From Sphingomonas bacterium (GTDB taxonomy: Bacteria; Pseudomonadota; Alphaproteobacteria; Sphingomonadales; Sphingomonadaceae): a DNA stretch of 33,288 nucleotides. Numbering within the stretch: position 1 is the stretch's first letter; each line of letters begins with the position of its first letter. A program made the position numbers and the translations under genes. Shown here piece after piece: positions 15,316-23,203 of the stretch. The notes beneath the pieces are model-generated. The model was not told the origin of the DNA, did no database searches, and was given only the letters and a program-made list of their open reading frames with translations. The stretch is from positions 1 through 33,288 of the forward strand of contig NZ_JAQGLC010000287.1 of the NCBI RefSeq assembly GCF_028293085.1. Direction: 5' to 3'.

Positions 15316-16484
15316 GCCTCCGACGGGGAAAGCGTGGCCGGACGGGCCGCGCGGCGCGCCGCGGTGCCGCCGCGAAGTCCGATCAGCGGGCGCAGCCAGC
15401 CGACTTCGCGCCCGAGCAGATAGAAGGCCCAGCATCCCGCAACCGTCGCCGCGACCAGGATCGCGAACTCCAGCGCGGCAGGCAGCTGGTACGGCAGGAG
15501 CGCCCATTCGACGCCGACGATCACCGTTTGATGGATGATGTAGAAGGGGAAAACCGCCTCGGTCAGCGTCTTGCGCCACGGGTGATCGCGGTTCCAATAA
15601 CGTTCGGCCACGCCGATCAGCGCGATGATCGTGCACCAGCCCTGCAGCGTGTGGGCGGCGGCGAAGATATAGCCGAACGGCGGATTGGGCATGGCGCTGC
15701 CGGGCCAGCGCCACTCGATCGCCGCGACGATGATGTAGCTGCCCATCGCGACCAACGTTGCCTGCTTCCACCACCGTCCGATCGCCGCCATCGCCGGCTC
15801 GGAGCGGGCAAGGCCAAAGCCGAACAGGAAGCCCGGCAGATAATGGAGATGCGCGATCGGGTCGCTGAACAGGTCATGCGTCTCCTGCGCGCCCTGCAGC
15901 AGATACATGTCGAAGAGCAGCAGCCAGGCGATCGGCAGGAGCACGACCAAAACCGTCCCGAATACCCGGTCGAACACGCGTTGCAGGCTCCGCCCGCGCA
16001 TCAGCCACAGGCCGGCGGCGAGCAGCATCGTATAGACCCACAGATACACGACGAACCACAGATGCTGCCAGGTCGGCAGCACGATCCCGCCGAGCGTCCC
16101 GAAGCGGAAATAGTCGTGAAGCCAGAACCAGCCAAAGCTTTGCGCATAGCCATATTTGGTCGTCACCTCGACCCAGGGCTGGAACGGGATGACGAACAGC
16201 ACGCCGAACAGCAACGGGATCAGCAGGCGCTTGTTGCGCGATCCGATAAAGGCGCCGACGCCCCCGCTCTTGCCGAGCAGCGCGCGGCTGGCATAGCCCG
16301 AGACCACGAACAGCAGCATCAGCCGCCAGCTGTTGGTCGCGAGCATCGGGATCGCGACCCACTCGGCCGGGTGCGCGGTCTTCACATGGAAGTCCCACGG
16401 CACGAAGACCATGCCGACATGATAGAAGATGAGGAGGCCAAAGGCCCCGATTCGGAGCCAGTCCAGGCCGTAATGCCGATCCAT
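15312..16484 (-). CDS. Family-3 acyltransferase (OpgC/OafA-like), copy 1
   Basis: A 390-residue integral membrane acyltransferase with about ten helices. The start HYGLDWLRIGAFGLLIFYH carries the conserved His of the family near residue 22; SGYASRAL and LPTWQHLWFVVYLWVYT follow, and the last helices include FPFYIIHQTVIV. Family-3 enzymes transfer acetyl, succinyl or other acyl groups to glucans, lipopolysaccharide or other surface sugars; the substrate is not visible here. It is a paralogue of the protein encoded at 16590-17759 (nearly identical N-terminus and C-terminal LGREVGWLRPLIGLR). The ribosome site before ATG 16484 is weak. Confidence 0.9.
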   Translation of the reverse strand: MDRHYGLDWLRIGAFGLLIFYHVGMVFVPWDFHVKTAHPAEWVAIPMLATNSWRLMLLFVVSGYASRALLGKSGGVGAFIGSRNKRLLIPLLFGVLFVIPFQPWVEVTTKYGYAQSFGWFWLHDYFRFGTLGGIVLPTWQHLWFVVYLWVYTMLLAAGLWLMRGRSLQRVFDRVFGTVLVVLLPIAWLLLFDMYLLQGAQETHDLFSDPIAHLHYLPGFLFGFGLARSEPAMAAIGRWWKQATLVAMGSYIIVAAIEWRWPGSAMPNPPFGYIFAAAHTLQGWCTIIALIGVAERYWNRDHPWRKTLTEAVFPFYIIHQTVIVGVEWALLPYQLPAALEFAILVAATVAGCWAFYLLGREVGWLRPLIGLRGGTAARRAARPATLSPSEA

Positions 16485-16548
16485 GGCGCGGCTTTAGCGT
16501 TTCCGCCGTCCTTGGCTAGCCGGCGGACCGGTTAGCGCGGCGGAAAGT

Positions 16549-16582
16549 GGCCCGGGCGAGGCGGTCGCGCCGCCCGGGCCAT
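16549..16582 (-). terminator. Hairpin downstream of acyltransferase copy 2
   Basis: A perfect 11-bp inverted repeat, TGGCCCGGGCG at 16549-16559 and CGCCCGGGCCA at 16572-16582. Read on the minus strand it begins 8 nt after the stop of the acyltransferase at 16590-17759 and is followed by CTTT. A second 9-bp repeat, TTTCCGCCG at 16501-16509 with CGGCGGAAA at 16539-16547, lies between it and the next gene. It probably separates the two acyltransferase transcripts. Confidence 0.65.
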
Positions 16583-16589
16583 TCTTCGT

Positions 16590-17759
16590 CTAGGCGGTGC
16601 GAAGGTCGGCGCCGGCGGCGACCGGGGCCCGTTCGCGCGGTGCCCGCCGCCGCAACCCGATCAGCGGCCGCAGCCAGCCTATCTCCCGGCCGATCAGGTA
16701 AAAGGCCCAGCACCCCGCGACGGTCGCCGGCACCAGGATCGCGAATTCGGCGACCGGGCCGATCCCGAGCGGCTTCAGCCAATATTCCACCAGGATGATC
16801 ACCGTCTGATGGATGATGTAGAAGGGAAAGACCGCCTCGGTCAGCATCGGCCGCCAGGACGAGTCGCGGTTCCAGAAGCGTTCGGCCACGCCGATCAGCG
16901 CGGCAATGCTCGTCCAGCACTGCACCTCGCGGGCGACATGGAAGAGGGTCGCGATCGGCCGGGAGGGCATGGCATAACCGGGATAGGCGATCTCGACCGC
17001 GGCGACGATTAGATAGGACGCGACCGCCAGCACCGCCGCCGGCTTCCAGAAGCGCGCCAAGGCCGCCATCGCCGGCCGCGACGCCGCCAGGCCGAAGCCG
17101 AACAGGAAGGCGGGGAAGTAAGCGAGGTGCGCGATGCCGTCGTGGAACAGATCGTGCGTATCCTCGCCGCGCCGGAACAGGATCACTTGGGTAACCAGCA
17201 GCCACGCGATCGGCACCCACAGCACGCCGATACCGCCAAAGACCCGGTCGAACATCGTCTGCACGCCCGAAAAACGGGGGAGCAGCAACAACGCCAGCCC
17301 CATCGTATAGGCCCAGAGATAGACGACGAACCAGAGATGGTTCCAGGTCGGCAGGATCGCCCCGTTGAGCGTGCCGAACCGGAAATAATCGTGAATCCAG
17401 AACCAGAGATAGCCATGGGTGTAGCCGTGCTGGCCGACCATCTCGACCCAGCTTTGCGGCGGCACGATTGCGATCACGCCGAACAGCAGCGGCCAGAGCA
17501 GCCGGGCATTGCGGTTGCCGAGAAAGCCGTCGATGCCGGTTGACTTGGCGAACAGCGCGCGGCTGGCATAGCCCGAGACGACGAACAGCAAGGTCAGCCG
17601 CCACGCATTGGTGAGCAGCATCGGCACCGCGACCCAGTCGGCCGGGTGCGCGGTCTTCACATGAAAGCCCCAGGTCACGAAGACCATCCCGACATGATAG
17701 AAGATCAGCAGGCCGAACGCCCCGATCCGCAGCCAATCCATTCCGTAATGACGTTCCAT
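16590..17759 (-). CDS. Family-3 acyltransferase (OpgC/OafA-like), copy 2
   Basis: A 389-residue membrane acyltransferase that matches copy 1 along its whole length: HYGMDWLRIGAFGLLIFYH at the start, SGYASRAL, LPTWNHLWFVVYLWAYT in the middle and FPFYIIHQTVII plus LIGREIGWLRPLIGLR at the end. It arose by tandem duplication, with the two copies now clearly diverged in the central loops (for example in the loop before ETHDLF versus DTHDLF). The ATG at 17759 is chosen because GGAG lies 7 nt upstream; nine further codons upstream have no match in copy 1. The gene is divergent from the LytTR regulator 90 bp away, which may control it. Substrate unknown; a surface polysaccharide or glucan is likely. 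Confidence 0.9.
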   Translation of the reverse strand: MERHYGMDWLRIGAFGLLIFYHVGMVFVTWGFHVKTAHPADWVAVPMLLTNAWRLTLLFVVSGYASRALFAKSTGIDGFLGNRNARLLWPLLFGVIAIVPPQSWVEMVGQHGYTHGYLWFWIHDYFRFGTLNGAILPTWNHLWFVVYLWAYTMGLALLLLPRFSGVQTMFDRVFGGIGVLWVPIAWLLVTQVILFRRGEDTHDLFHDGIAHLAYFPAFLFGFGLAASRPAMAALARFWKPAAVLAVASYLIVAAVEIAYPGYAMPSRPIATLFHVAREVQCWTSIAALIGVAERFWNRDSSWRPMLTEAVFPFYIIHQTVIILVEYWLKPLGIGPVAEFAILVPATVAGCWAFYLIGREIGWLRPLIGLRRRAPRERAPVAAGADLRTA

Positions 17760-17848
17760 CGCCCATCTCCATCTTCGATCCGTCACGGCTAGCGAGGGGC
17801 GGCTTGCGCCGGTATCGGAGAGGGGCGGAACGCGGCATCACAGGGACG

Positions 17849-18688
17849 ATGATCACGACGATGGGGACGAGCGGCGGCGGAGGCGGGACAGACGGTGCGC
17901 AGCGCCGGCTCGCGCTCGTGCTCGCCGGCGGCTTCGCGCTGATCCTGCTCGCGGTGATGCTGGCCAATGCCGAATCGACGATGAGCGACATGGCCGCCGC
18001 CGGCATCCGGGAAACCAAGGCGCATGTCTGGCTCTGGGAGGCGAGCAGCATCCTGGCCTGGCTCATCGTCATGCCGCTGATCTGGTGGCTCGTCATGCAT
18101 GTCCGCCCGCCGCGCTTTGCCTGGGGCGTGGTGGCGCTGCTGATCGTCCTGGCGAGCGTCCCGCTGTCGTTGCTGCACATGGCGCTGATGGTCGGCCTGC
18201 GGAAGCTCTATTATGCCGCGGAGGGCAGCCAGTACCGGTTCCTGAGCCGCTTCGCGAACCCGCTGCTCTACGAATATCGCAAGGATTTCGCCTCCTATCT
18301 CCAGTTCGCCGGTCTCGCCGCGGTCGCGCAGTGGCTGCTGGCGCGCGCCGCCTTGCCGGTGGTCGTCCAGGAGCCGCCGCGCATCCTGATGGTGGCGGAC
18401 GGCGCGGTGACGCATCAGGTGCCGGCCGGCGAGATCGATCATGTCACTGCCGCCGGCAATTATGTCGAGCTTGCCTGGGGCGAGCGCACTTTGCTCCACC
18501 GCGCGACGCTCGCGGCCGTCGCGGGCGAGCTCGGCCCGGGCTTCGTCCAGATCCACCGCAGCCGCCTCGTCCGCCGCGCCGCGATCCGCCGGGTCGAGAC
18601 CGACAGGAGCGGCGACTTCACCGTCACCCTCGCAAGCGGCGCGGCCTTGCGCGGCAGCCGGCGCTATCGGGATTCGGTGCAGGGCTGA
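17849..18688 (+). CDS. Membrane-anchored LytTR-type transcriptional regulator
   Basis: A 279-residue protein with four helices (about residues 20-40, 63-84, 91-113 and 150-167) and a C-terminal LytTR DNA-binding domain (about 180-279). In that domain HVTAAGNYVELAWGERTLLH, then FVQIHRSRLVRRAAIRRVE and SGAALRGSRRYRD are the characteristic strands and basic helix. There is no receiver domain, so the signal is presumably sensed in or near the membrane. ATG 17849 has AGGGA 4 nt upstream and gives a natural N-terminus; a TTG at 17804 is an alternative. It is divergent from acyltransferase copy 2, with the shared gap at 17760-17848 as the obvious target. Confidence 0.88.
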   Translation: MITTMGTSGGGGGTDGAQRRLALVLAGGFALILLAVMLANAESTMSDMAAAGIRETKAHVWLWEASSILAWLIVMPLIWWLVMHVRPPRFAWGVVALLIVLASVPLSLLHMALMVGLRKLYYAAEGSQYRFLSRFANPLLYEYRKDFASYLQFAGLAAVAQWLLARAALPVVVQEPPRILMVADGAVTHQVPAGEIDHVTAAGNYVELAWGERTLLHRATLAAVAGELGPGFVQIHRSRLVRRAAIRRVETDRSGDFTVTLASGAALRGSRRYRDSVQG

Positions 18689-18748
18689 GCGCACCGCTTT
18701 CGCGCGCCCCTGCGCGGCGCTATAGCGGCCGTGAAACGAGGAAATCGC

Positions 18749-19870
18749 ATGTCCATCCGTCCGTGGCGCGACATCACGCGCCGCCAGAGCCGCCAGATCA
18801 TGGTCGGGAACGTGCCCGTCGGCGGCGATGCGCCCGTCACCGTCCAGACCATGACCAACACGCTCACCTCCGACGCGAAGGCGACGATCGGCCAGATCCG
18901 CCGCTGCGAGGATGCCGGCGTCGACATCATCCGCGTGTCCTGCCCCGATGTGGAGTCGACCGCCGCACTGAAGCAGATCGTCCGCGCGAGCCGCGTGCCG
19001 ATCGTCGCCGACATCCATTTCCACTATAAGCGCGCGCTCGAGGCCGCCGATGCCGGCGCCGCCTGTCTGCGCATCAATCCGGGCAATATCGGCTCGGCCG
19101 AGCGGGTGAAGGAAGTCGTCAACGCCGCCAAGGCCAATGGCTGCGCGATCCGGATCGGCGTGAACGCCGGCAGTCTCGAACGGGACCTGCTCGAAAAATA
19201 TGGCGAGCCCTGCCCCGAGGCTTTGGTCGAGAGCGCGCTCGATCATATCAGGATCCTGCAGGATCATGATTTCCACGAATACAAGGTCGCGGTGAAGGCA
19301 TCCGACCTGTTCCTCGCGGTCGCCGCCTATCAGCAGCTCGCCGAAGTGGTCGATTGCCCGCTGCATCTCGGCATCACCGAGGCGGGCGGCTTTGTCGGCG
19401 GCACGGTCAAATCCGCGATCGGGATCGGCTCCCTGCTCTGGTACGGCATCGGCGACACGATCCGCGTCTCGCTCTCGGCCGAGCCCGAGGAAGAGGTCCG
19501 CGTCGGCTTCGAGATCCTGAAAAGCCTCGGCATCCGCAATCGCGGCGTGCGCGTCGTCTCCTGCCCGAGCTGCGCGCGCCAGGGCTTCGATGTGATCCGC
19601 ACCGTCCAGGCGCTGGAGGAACGGCTCCAGCATATCCGCACGCCGATGTCGCTCTCGGTGCTCGGCTGCGTCGTCAACGGCCCCGGCGAAGCGCGCGAGA
19701 CCGATATCGGGCTGACCGGCGGCGGCAACGGCAAGCACATGGTCTATCTGTCGGGCGTCACCGATCACACCGTCCAGAGCGAGGACATGATCGAGCATAT
19801 CGTCAGACTGGTCGAGGCGAAGGCGGCCGAGATCGACGCAGCGGACGAGGCGCGCGCCGCCGCGGCCTGA
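18749..19870 (+). CDS. ispG: 4-hydroxy-3-methylbut-2-en-1-yl diphosphate synthase
   Basis: IspG (GcpE) converts methylerythritol cyclodiphosphate to HMBPP in the non-mevalonate isoprenoid pathway, using a [4Fe-4S] cluster. The 373-residue protein has the TIM-barrel start ([20 protein letters not shown]), INPGNIG at 109-115, and the cluster domain with C272 and C275 ([11 protein letters not shown]) and C307 ([10 protein letters not shown]), plus E314 as the fourth ligand. The ATG at 18749 has GAGGAAA 5 nt upstream; six more codons upstream are not needed. A very long open frame runs antisense through it but is not a gene. Essential, cytoplasmic. Confidence 0.97.
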   Translation: MSIRPWRDITRRQSRQIMVGNVPVGGDAPVTVQTMTNTLTSDAKATIGQIRRCEDAGVDIIRVSCPDVESTAALKQIVRASRVPIVADIHFHYKRALEAADAGAACLRINPGNIGSAERVKEVVNAAKANGCAIRIGVNAGSLERDLLEKYGEPCPEALVESALDHIRILQDHDFHEYKVAVKASDLFLAVAAYQQLAEVVDCPLHLGITEAGGFVGGTVKSAIGIGSLLWYGIGDTIRVSLSAEPEEEVRVGFEILKSLGIRNRGVRVVSCPSCARQGFDVIRTVQALEERLQHIRTPMSLSVLGCVVNGPGEARETDIGLTGGGNGKHMVYLSGVTDHTVQSEDMIEHIVRLVEAKAAEIDAADEARAAAA

Positions 19871-19936
19871 TCCGTTCACTCCTTGTTTGCCACGCGCGTT
19901 AGGATCGATCCAAGCTGCCCGCGGTAAAAGGCGGCC

Positions 19937-20419
19937 ATGAAGATTCCGCTCCTCATCGTCACCGTGGCCGGCATCGCGATCGGGCTGGCCGTGCCGATGG
20001 CGAAAAGCGCCGCGCCACCGGCCGTAGCGGCGGCCGCGGCGCCGGCGGAGGATCCACCGGTCGATACGGTGCTCGATCGCAGCGCCAGCGGGCATTTCGT
20101 CGCCGTTGCGGACGTCAATGGCGAGCCTGTCCGCTTCATCGTCGACACCGGCGCCGATATGGTGGCGCTGACCATGGAGGATGCGAAGCGCGCTCATGTC
20201 GCGTTCGATCCGTCGCAGTTCGAGGTGATCGGCAGGGGCGCGTCGGGCGATGTGCGCGGCCAGGAAGTGCATATCGACCGGATCGCGCTCGACGGCAAAC
20301 GCGCGACCGACATAAGCGGCGTGGTGCTCGAGAATAGCGACGTCTCCCTGCTCGGGCACAGCTATCTCCGCCGGATCTCCGATGTGCAGATCAAGGGCGA
20401 CAAGATGATCCTGCGCTGA
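19937..20419 (+). CDS. Retropepsin-like aspartic protease, membrane-anchored
   Basis: A 160-residue protein of the clan AA single-domain aspartic proteases (TIGR02281-like). A hydrophobic N-terminal helix (residues 3-22) anchors or exports it, an Ala/Pro linker follows, and the protease core carries RFIVDTGADMVALT with the catalytic D70 in D-T-G. The second half has LLGHSYLRRI, matching the LLGM-x-FL motif that closes the active site. One lobe per chain, so it must act as a dimer in the periplasm. An AAAAGG site precedes ATG 19937. Substrate unknown. It stands between ispG and a transporter gene, with no evident functional link. Confidence 0.88.
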   Translation: MKIPLLIVTVAGIAIGLAVPMAKSAAPPAVAAAAAPAEDPPVDTVLDRSASGHFVAVADVNGEPVRFIVDTGADMVALTMEDAKRAHVAFDPSQFEVIGRGASGDVRGQEVHIDRIALDGKRATDISGVVLENSDVSLLGHSYLRRISDVQIKGDKMILR

Positions 20420-20467
20420 GGAACGCGGCCGGGTGACGGAATCGTCGTTGGCCGCTATGCGGTCGCG

Positions 20468-21361
20468 ATGTTGCGCAGCCAATCCTCCATCGCCTTCGCC
20501 GTGGCGAGCGTCGGCATCGCGACCTATGCCTGCATGGACGCGATCATGAAGGGGCTGAGCATCGCCAGCGGCGCCTATAGCGCGGTGCTGTGGCGCTCGA
20601 TCGCGGGCGCCGCGATCACCGGCGCGGTCTTCCTCGCGCGGCGCATGCCCTGGCCCGATCGGCCGGCGCTGGAGCTCCACATCGGGCGCGGGCTGGCGGC
20701 GGGCATGTCGGTGCTGCTGTTCTTCTGGGGGTTGGTCCGCGTGCCGATGGCACAGGGCGTTGCGCTCACCTTCCTCGCGCCGCTGATCGCTTTGTATCTC
20801 GCCGCCCTGATGCTCGGCGAACGCATCCGCCGCGCCGCGATCCTCGGATCGGTGATCGCCAGTATCGGCGTGGTGGTGATCGCCTGGGGGCAGGCCAGAG
20901 CCGGCGCGTCGGGCGACACGCTGCTGGGATCGGGCGCGATCATCCTGGCCTCTTTCCTCTACGGCTACAGCCTGATCCTGTTGCGCAAGCAGGCCCAGCT
21001 GGCCGATCCGATCGAGGTGACCTTGTTCACCGGCGGCGTCATCGGGGCGCTGCTGACGCTGGGCGCGCCCTGGTTCGCGGTGATGCCGTCGGTCGCGCAG
21101 CTGCCCGCGATCCTCGGCGCGGCACTATTCGGCTCCTTCTCGGCCGCCGCGCTCGCCTGGGCTTATGGCCGCGCCGAGGCGCAGATCCTCGCGCCGGTCG
21201 AATATACCGCCTTTCTCTGGTCGGCGATCCTCGGCTGGGTCGTCTTCGGCGAGCCCGTCTCGCTCTACACCGTGGCGGGAACCGGGCTGATCATCGCCGG
21301 GTGCCTCGCCGCCATCCGCGGCACCGCCGCCCCCGCTCCGCAAACCGAGGCTGCCGCATGA
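20468..21361 (+). CDS. EamA/DMT-family transporter
   Basis: A 297-residue membrane protein with ten helices in two homologous halves (EamA domains). ATYACMDAIMKGLS, the AVLWRSIAGA segment and PMAQGVALTFLAPLIALYLA in the first half, and PVEYTAFLWSAILGWVVFGEP in the second, are the typical signatures of S-adenosylmethionine/ metabolite exporters and related permeases. The substrate cannot be told. The stop overlaps the start of the next gene (ATGA), so transporter and acetyltransferase are coupled, which would fit export or detoxification of an amine that the acetyltransferase modifies; that is inference. The ribosome site is weak. Confidence 0.9.
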   Translation: MLRSQSSIAFAVASVGIATYACMDAIMKGLSIASGAYSAVLWRSIAGAAITGAVFLARRMPWPDRPALELHIGRGLAAGMSVLLFFWGLVRVPMAQGVALTFLAPLIALYLAALMLGERIRRAAILGSVIASIGVVVIAWGQARAGASGDTLLGSGAIILASFLYGYSLILLRKQAQLADPIEVTLFTGGVIGALLTLGAPWFAVMPSVAQLPAILGAALFGSFSAAALAWAYGRAEAQILAPVEYTAFLWSAILGWVVFGEPVSLYTVAGTGLIIAGCLAAIRGTAAPAPQTEAAA

Positions 21362-21837
21362 CCGAGATCCGTTTCGCCACCCCCGCCGACGTCCCCACGA
21401 TCATGCGCTTCGTGCGCGAGCTCGCCGAGTTCGAGCGCGAGCCCGACAAGGTCGTGGCAACCGAGGAGCTGCTCCATAAGGCGATGTTCGGCGACCGGCC
21501 CGATGCCGAGGCGGTGATCGCCGAGCGGGACGGGGAGCCGCTCGGCATGGCCCTGTTCTTCCACAATTTCTCGACCTGGACCGGCTGGCGCGGCCTCTAT
21601 CTCGAGGATCTCTACGTGACGCCCGAGGCGCGCGGCCAGGGCGTGGGTGCGGCGCTGCTGCGGCATCTCGCAAGGGTAGCGGTCGAGCGCGGCTGCACCC
21701 GGTTCGAATGGTCGGTGCTCGACTGGAACGAGAAGGCGATCGCCTTCTACAAATCGATGGGCGCCGAGGCGATGGACGGATGGACGGTCAACCGCGTCTC
21801 CGGCGACGCGCTGGCCAGGCTGGCGGGGCGCGACTGA
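21358..21837 (+). CDS. GNAT-family N-acetyltransferase (diamine/thialysine type)
   Basis: A 159-residue acetyl-CoA-dependent acetyltransferase. The acetyl-CoA loop is present as LEDLYVTPEARGQGVGAALL, preceded by the strand NFSTWTGWRGLY and followed by RFEWSVLDWNEKAIAFYKSMG, which together match the spermidine/diamine or thialysine N-acetyltransferase subgroup. Likely substrates are small polyamines or amino-acid analogues. It is coupled to the EamA transporter upstream, and the SMR transporter starts 2 nt after its stop: three genes in a row for small cationic compounds, suggesting a detoxification operon (inference). Confidence 0.9.
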   Translation: MTEIRFATPADVPTIMRFVRELAEFEREPDKVVATEELLHKAMFGDRPDAEAVIAERDGEPLGMALFFHNFSTWTGWRGLYLEDLYVTPEARGQGVGAALLRHLARVAVERGCTRFEWSVLDWNEKAIAFYKSMGAEAMDGWTVNRVSGDALARLAGRD

Positions 21838-21838
21838 G

Positions 21839-22159
21839 ATGGCCTGGGTTTTGCTGATTATCGGCGGGCTGTTCGAAGTCGGCTTCACCACCTGCCTGCG
21901 CCATGTCGACGGCTTCCGGAATCTGCCCTGGACCTTGGGCTTCCTCGCCTCGGTCGCTTTGTCGATGGGACTGCTCGAAATGGCGGCGCGCTCGATCCCG
22001 ATGGGCACCGCCTATATCGTCTGGGGCGGGATCGGCGCGCTCGGCACGGTGATCGTCGGGATCGCCTGGTATGGCGAATCGGCCGGGCTGGTGCGGCTGC
22101 TGCTGATGCTCGGCGTGGTCTTCTGCATCGCCGGCCTCAAGCTGACGGCCCAGAGTTGA
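21839..22159 (+). CDS. SMR-family (SugE/Gdx-like) small multidrug transporter
   Basis: A 106-residue, four-helix small multidrug resistance protein. The essential glutamate of the first helix is E13 in IIGGLFEVGFTT. Helix 3 contains MGTAYIVWGGIGALGTVIVG, the W-G-GxGA hallmark shared with Gdx/SugE. Members act as dual-topology dimers that exchange protons for guanidinium or quaternary ammonium ions. The start is 2 nt after the acetyltransferase stop. No guanidine riboswitch fold was seen upstream, as expected inside an operon. SugE/Gdx and QAC subtypes are hard to separate here because helix 1 (FTTCLRHVDGF) is divergent. Confidence 0.88.
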   Translation: MAWVLLIIGGLFEVGFTTCLRHVDGFRNLPWTLGFLASVALSMGLLEMAARSIPMGTAYIVWGGIGALGTVIVGIAWYGESAGLVRLLLMLGVVFCIAGLKLTAQS

Positions 22160-22189
22160 GAGGCCAGAGTTGAAGGGCCAGAGTTGAAG
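22147..22189. repeat. Tandem 14-bp repeats spanning SMR stop and TfoX ribosome site
   Basis: Two perfect copies of GGCCAGAGTTGAAG (22162-22175 and 22176-22189) follow a degenerate first copy (22147-22161, GGCCCAGAGTTGAGA) that holds the stop codon of the SMR gene. The last copy ends in GAAGGGAG, which serves as the ribosome site of the TfoX-N gene. Recent slippage-type expansion is the likely origin. Confidence 0.85.
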
Positions 22190-22199
22190 GGAGCCGCTG

Positions 22200-22559
22200 A
22201 TGGCATTCGACCAGGGACTGGTGGACTGGATCGCCGAGGCGATGGAGCCGATCGGCAATGTCACCATGCGCAAGATGATGGGCGGGGCGACGCTCTATTG
22301 CGACGCGACTATCTTCGCGATCGTCTCCGACGAAGGGGCATGGTTCAAATCCGACGCAGTCAGCGATGCCGAGTGGGACGAAGCCGGCTGTCCGCGCTTC
22401 ACCTTCACCATGGGTGACGGACGAGTCGACACGATGAACTACCGCCGCGCGCCGGACGATGTCTATGACGATGCCGAAGAGCTCAGGCGCTGGGCGTCGC
22501 TGGGTCTGGCGGCGGGGCAGCGCGCGCCACGAAAAGCGAAGGCGCGAAAGAAGCCGTAA
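22200..22559 (+). CDS. TfoX N-terminal domain protein
   Basis: A 119-residue protein that consists of a TfoX/Sxy N-terminal domain and a basic tail (RAPRKAKARKKP). The signature MRKMMGGATLYCDATIFAIV is clear (RSMFGG-G-Y type), followed by FKSDAVSDAEWDEAGCPRF. In gamma-proteobacteria TfoX/Sxy activates competence genes together with CRP; the stand-alone N-terminal domain seen here is widespread and its role is unknown. The gene's last 77 nt overlap the 3' end of the convergent membrane protein gene, so the two transcripts must be complementary there. An AAGGGAG ribosome site lies 7 nt before ATG 22200. Confidence 0.9.
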   Translation: MAFDQGLVDWIAEAMEPIGNVTMRKMMGGATLYCDATIFAIVSDEGAWFKSDAVSDAEWDEAGCPRFTFTMGDGRVDTMNYRRAPDDVYDDAEELRRWASLGLAAGQRAPRKAKARKKP

Positions 22560-23196
22560 GGGCTGCCAGCAGCAGGGCGACCCAGGCGATCGTGAAGCCG
22601 ATCATCATCCAGCCGGCCTGCGCGGAAATGAGCCCGACCAGCGCGAAAAAGCTGCCGGGCCCGATGAACGCGGCGAAAAGGCGCCGCACCGGTCGTCCGC
22701 GGACGATGCCCTCGCTGATCCCCATCGTGCCCAAAGCGAGCAGCGCGAACTTCACATGCACCGCCCACCAGAGCGGACCGATCAGCGCTCGCGTTCCCGG
22801 CAGGTCGCGCAGGATGGCGTAAAGCAGCCCGCCCTCGATCTGGTCGCTGACGCCCGCCACGATCAGGGCGGCGATCACTGCGATGCGGGTCCGCCCCTGA
22901 CCGCCGGCGGCGATCGCGCCAAGGATCAGGAAGGCGGTGTAGCTCGGGATGAAGCCGAGCCCGTCGAGCAGCAGACCGGACTTCTGCGCCGCGACCAAAG
23001 TCGCGGTGCACGGCTCGCTCCCGAACAGCGCGGCCACATCCGCCGGGGACCGGACGAACTCGAACGCGAGGATCGGTCCAAGCCCACCCGTGGGCCCGCA
23101 GGCGACAAGCCCCGGGATCCGGCCGAACGCCCAGGAGCAGATAAAGGCGACGAGCCCCGCCGCCGCGCACCACCGCCAGGCCGTCCGGCTCGTCAT
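22483..23196 (-). CDS. Six-TM membrane protein, unknown function
   Basis: A 237-residue membrane protein with about six hydrophobic helices, for example AAAGLVAFICSWAFG near the N-terminus and WMMIGFTIAWVALLLAALTA at the C-terminus. A periplasmic-type loop holds two cysteines (one in VACGPTGG, one in EPCTAT), which may form a disulfide, and SDQIEGGLLYAILRD lies in the middle. The family was not recognised. Its start at 23196 is just upstream of the minus-strand pyrophosphatase end (7 nt gap), so it is probably cotranscribed with ppa. Its 3' end overlaps the TfoX-N gene by 77 nt. The TfoX frame is well supported in the overlap, so both genes use it. Confidence 0.7.
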   Translation of the reverse strand: MTSRTAWRWCAAAGLVAFICSWAFGRIPGLVACGPTGGLGPILAFEFVRSPADVAALFGSEPCTATLVAAQKSGLLLDGLGFIPSYTAFLILGAIAAGGQGRTRIAVIAALIVAGVSDQIEGGLLYAILRDLPGTRALIGPLWWAVHVKFALLALGTMGISEGIVRGRPVRRLFAAFIGPGSFFALVGLISAQAGWMMIGFTIAWVALLLAALTASFAPSLFVARAAPPPDPATPSA

Positions 23197-23203
23197 CCCC
23201 GCC

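Noticed and set aside
17789..20680. A 963-codon open frame on the minus strand
   Set aside because: It lies antisense to the LytTR, ispG and protease genes, which all show clear family motifs. Its translation is rich in Arg, Asp, His and Ala with no domain. Long antisense frames are expected at this GC content.
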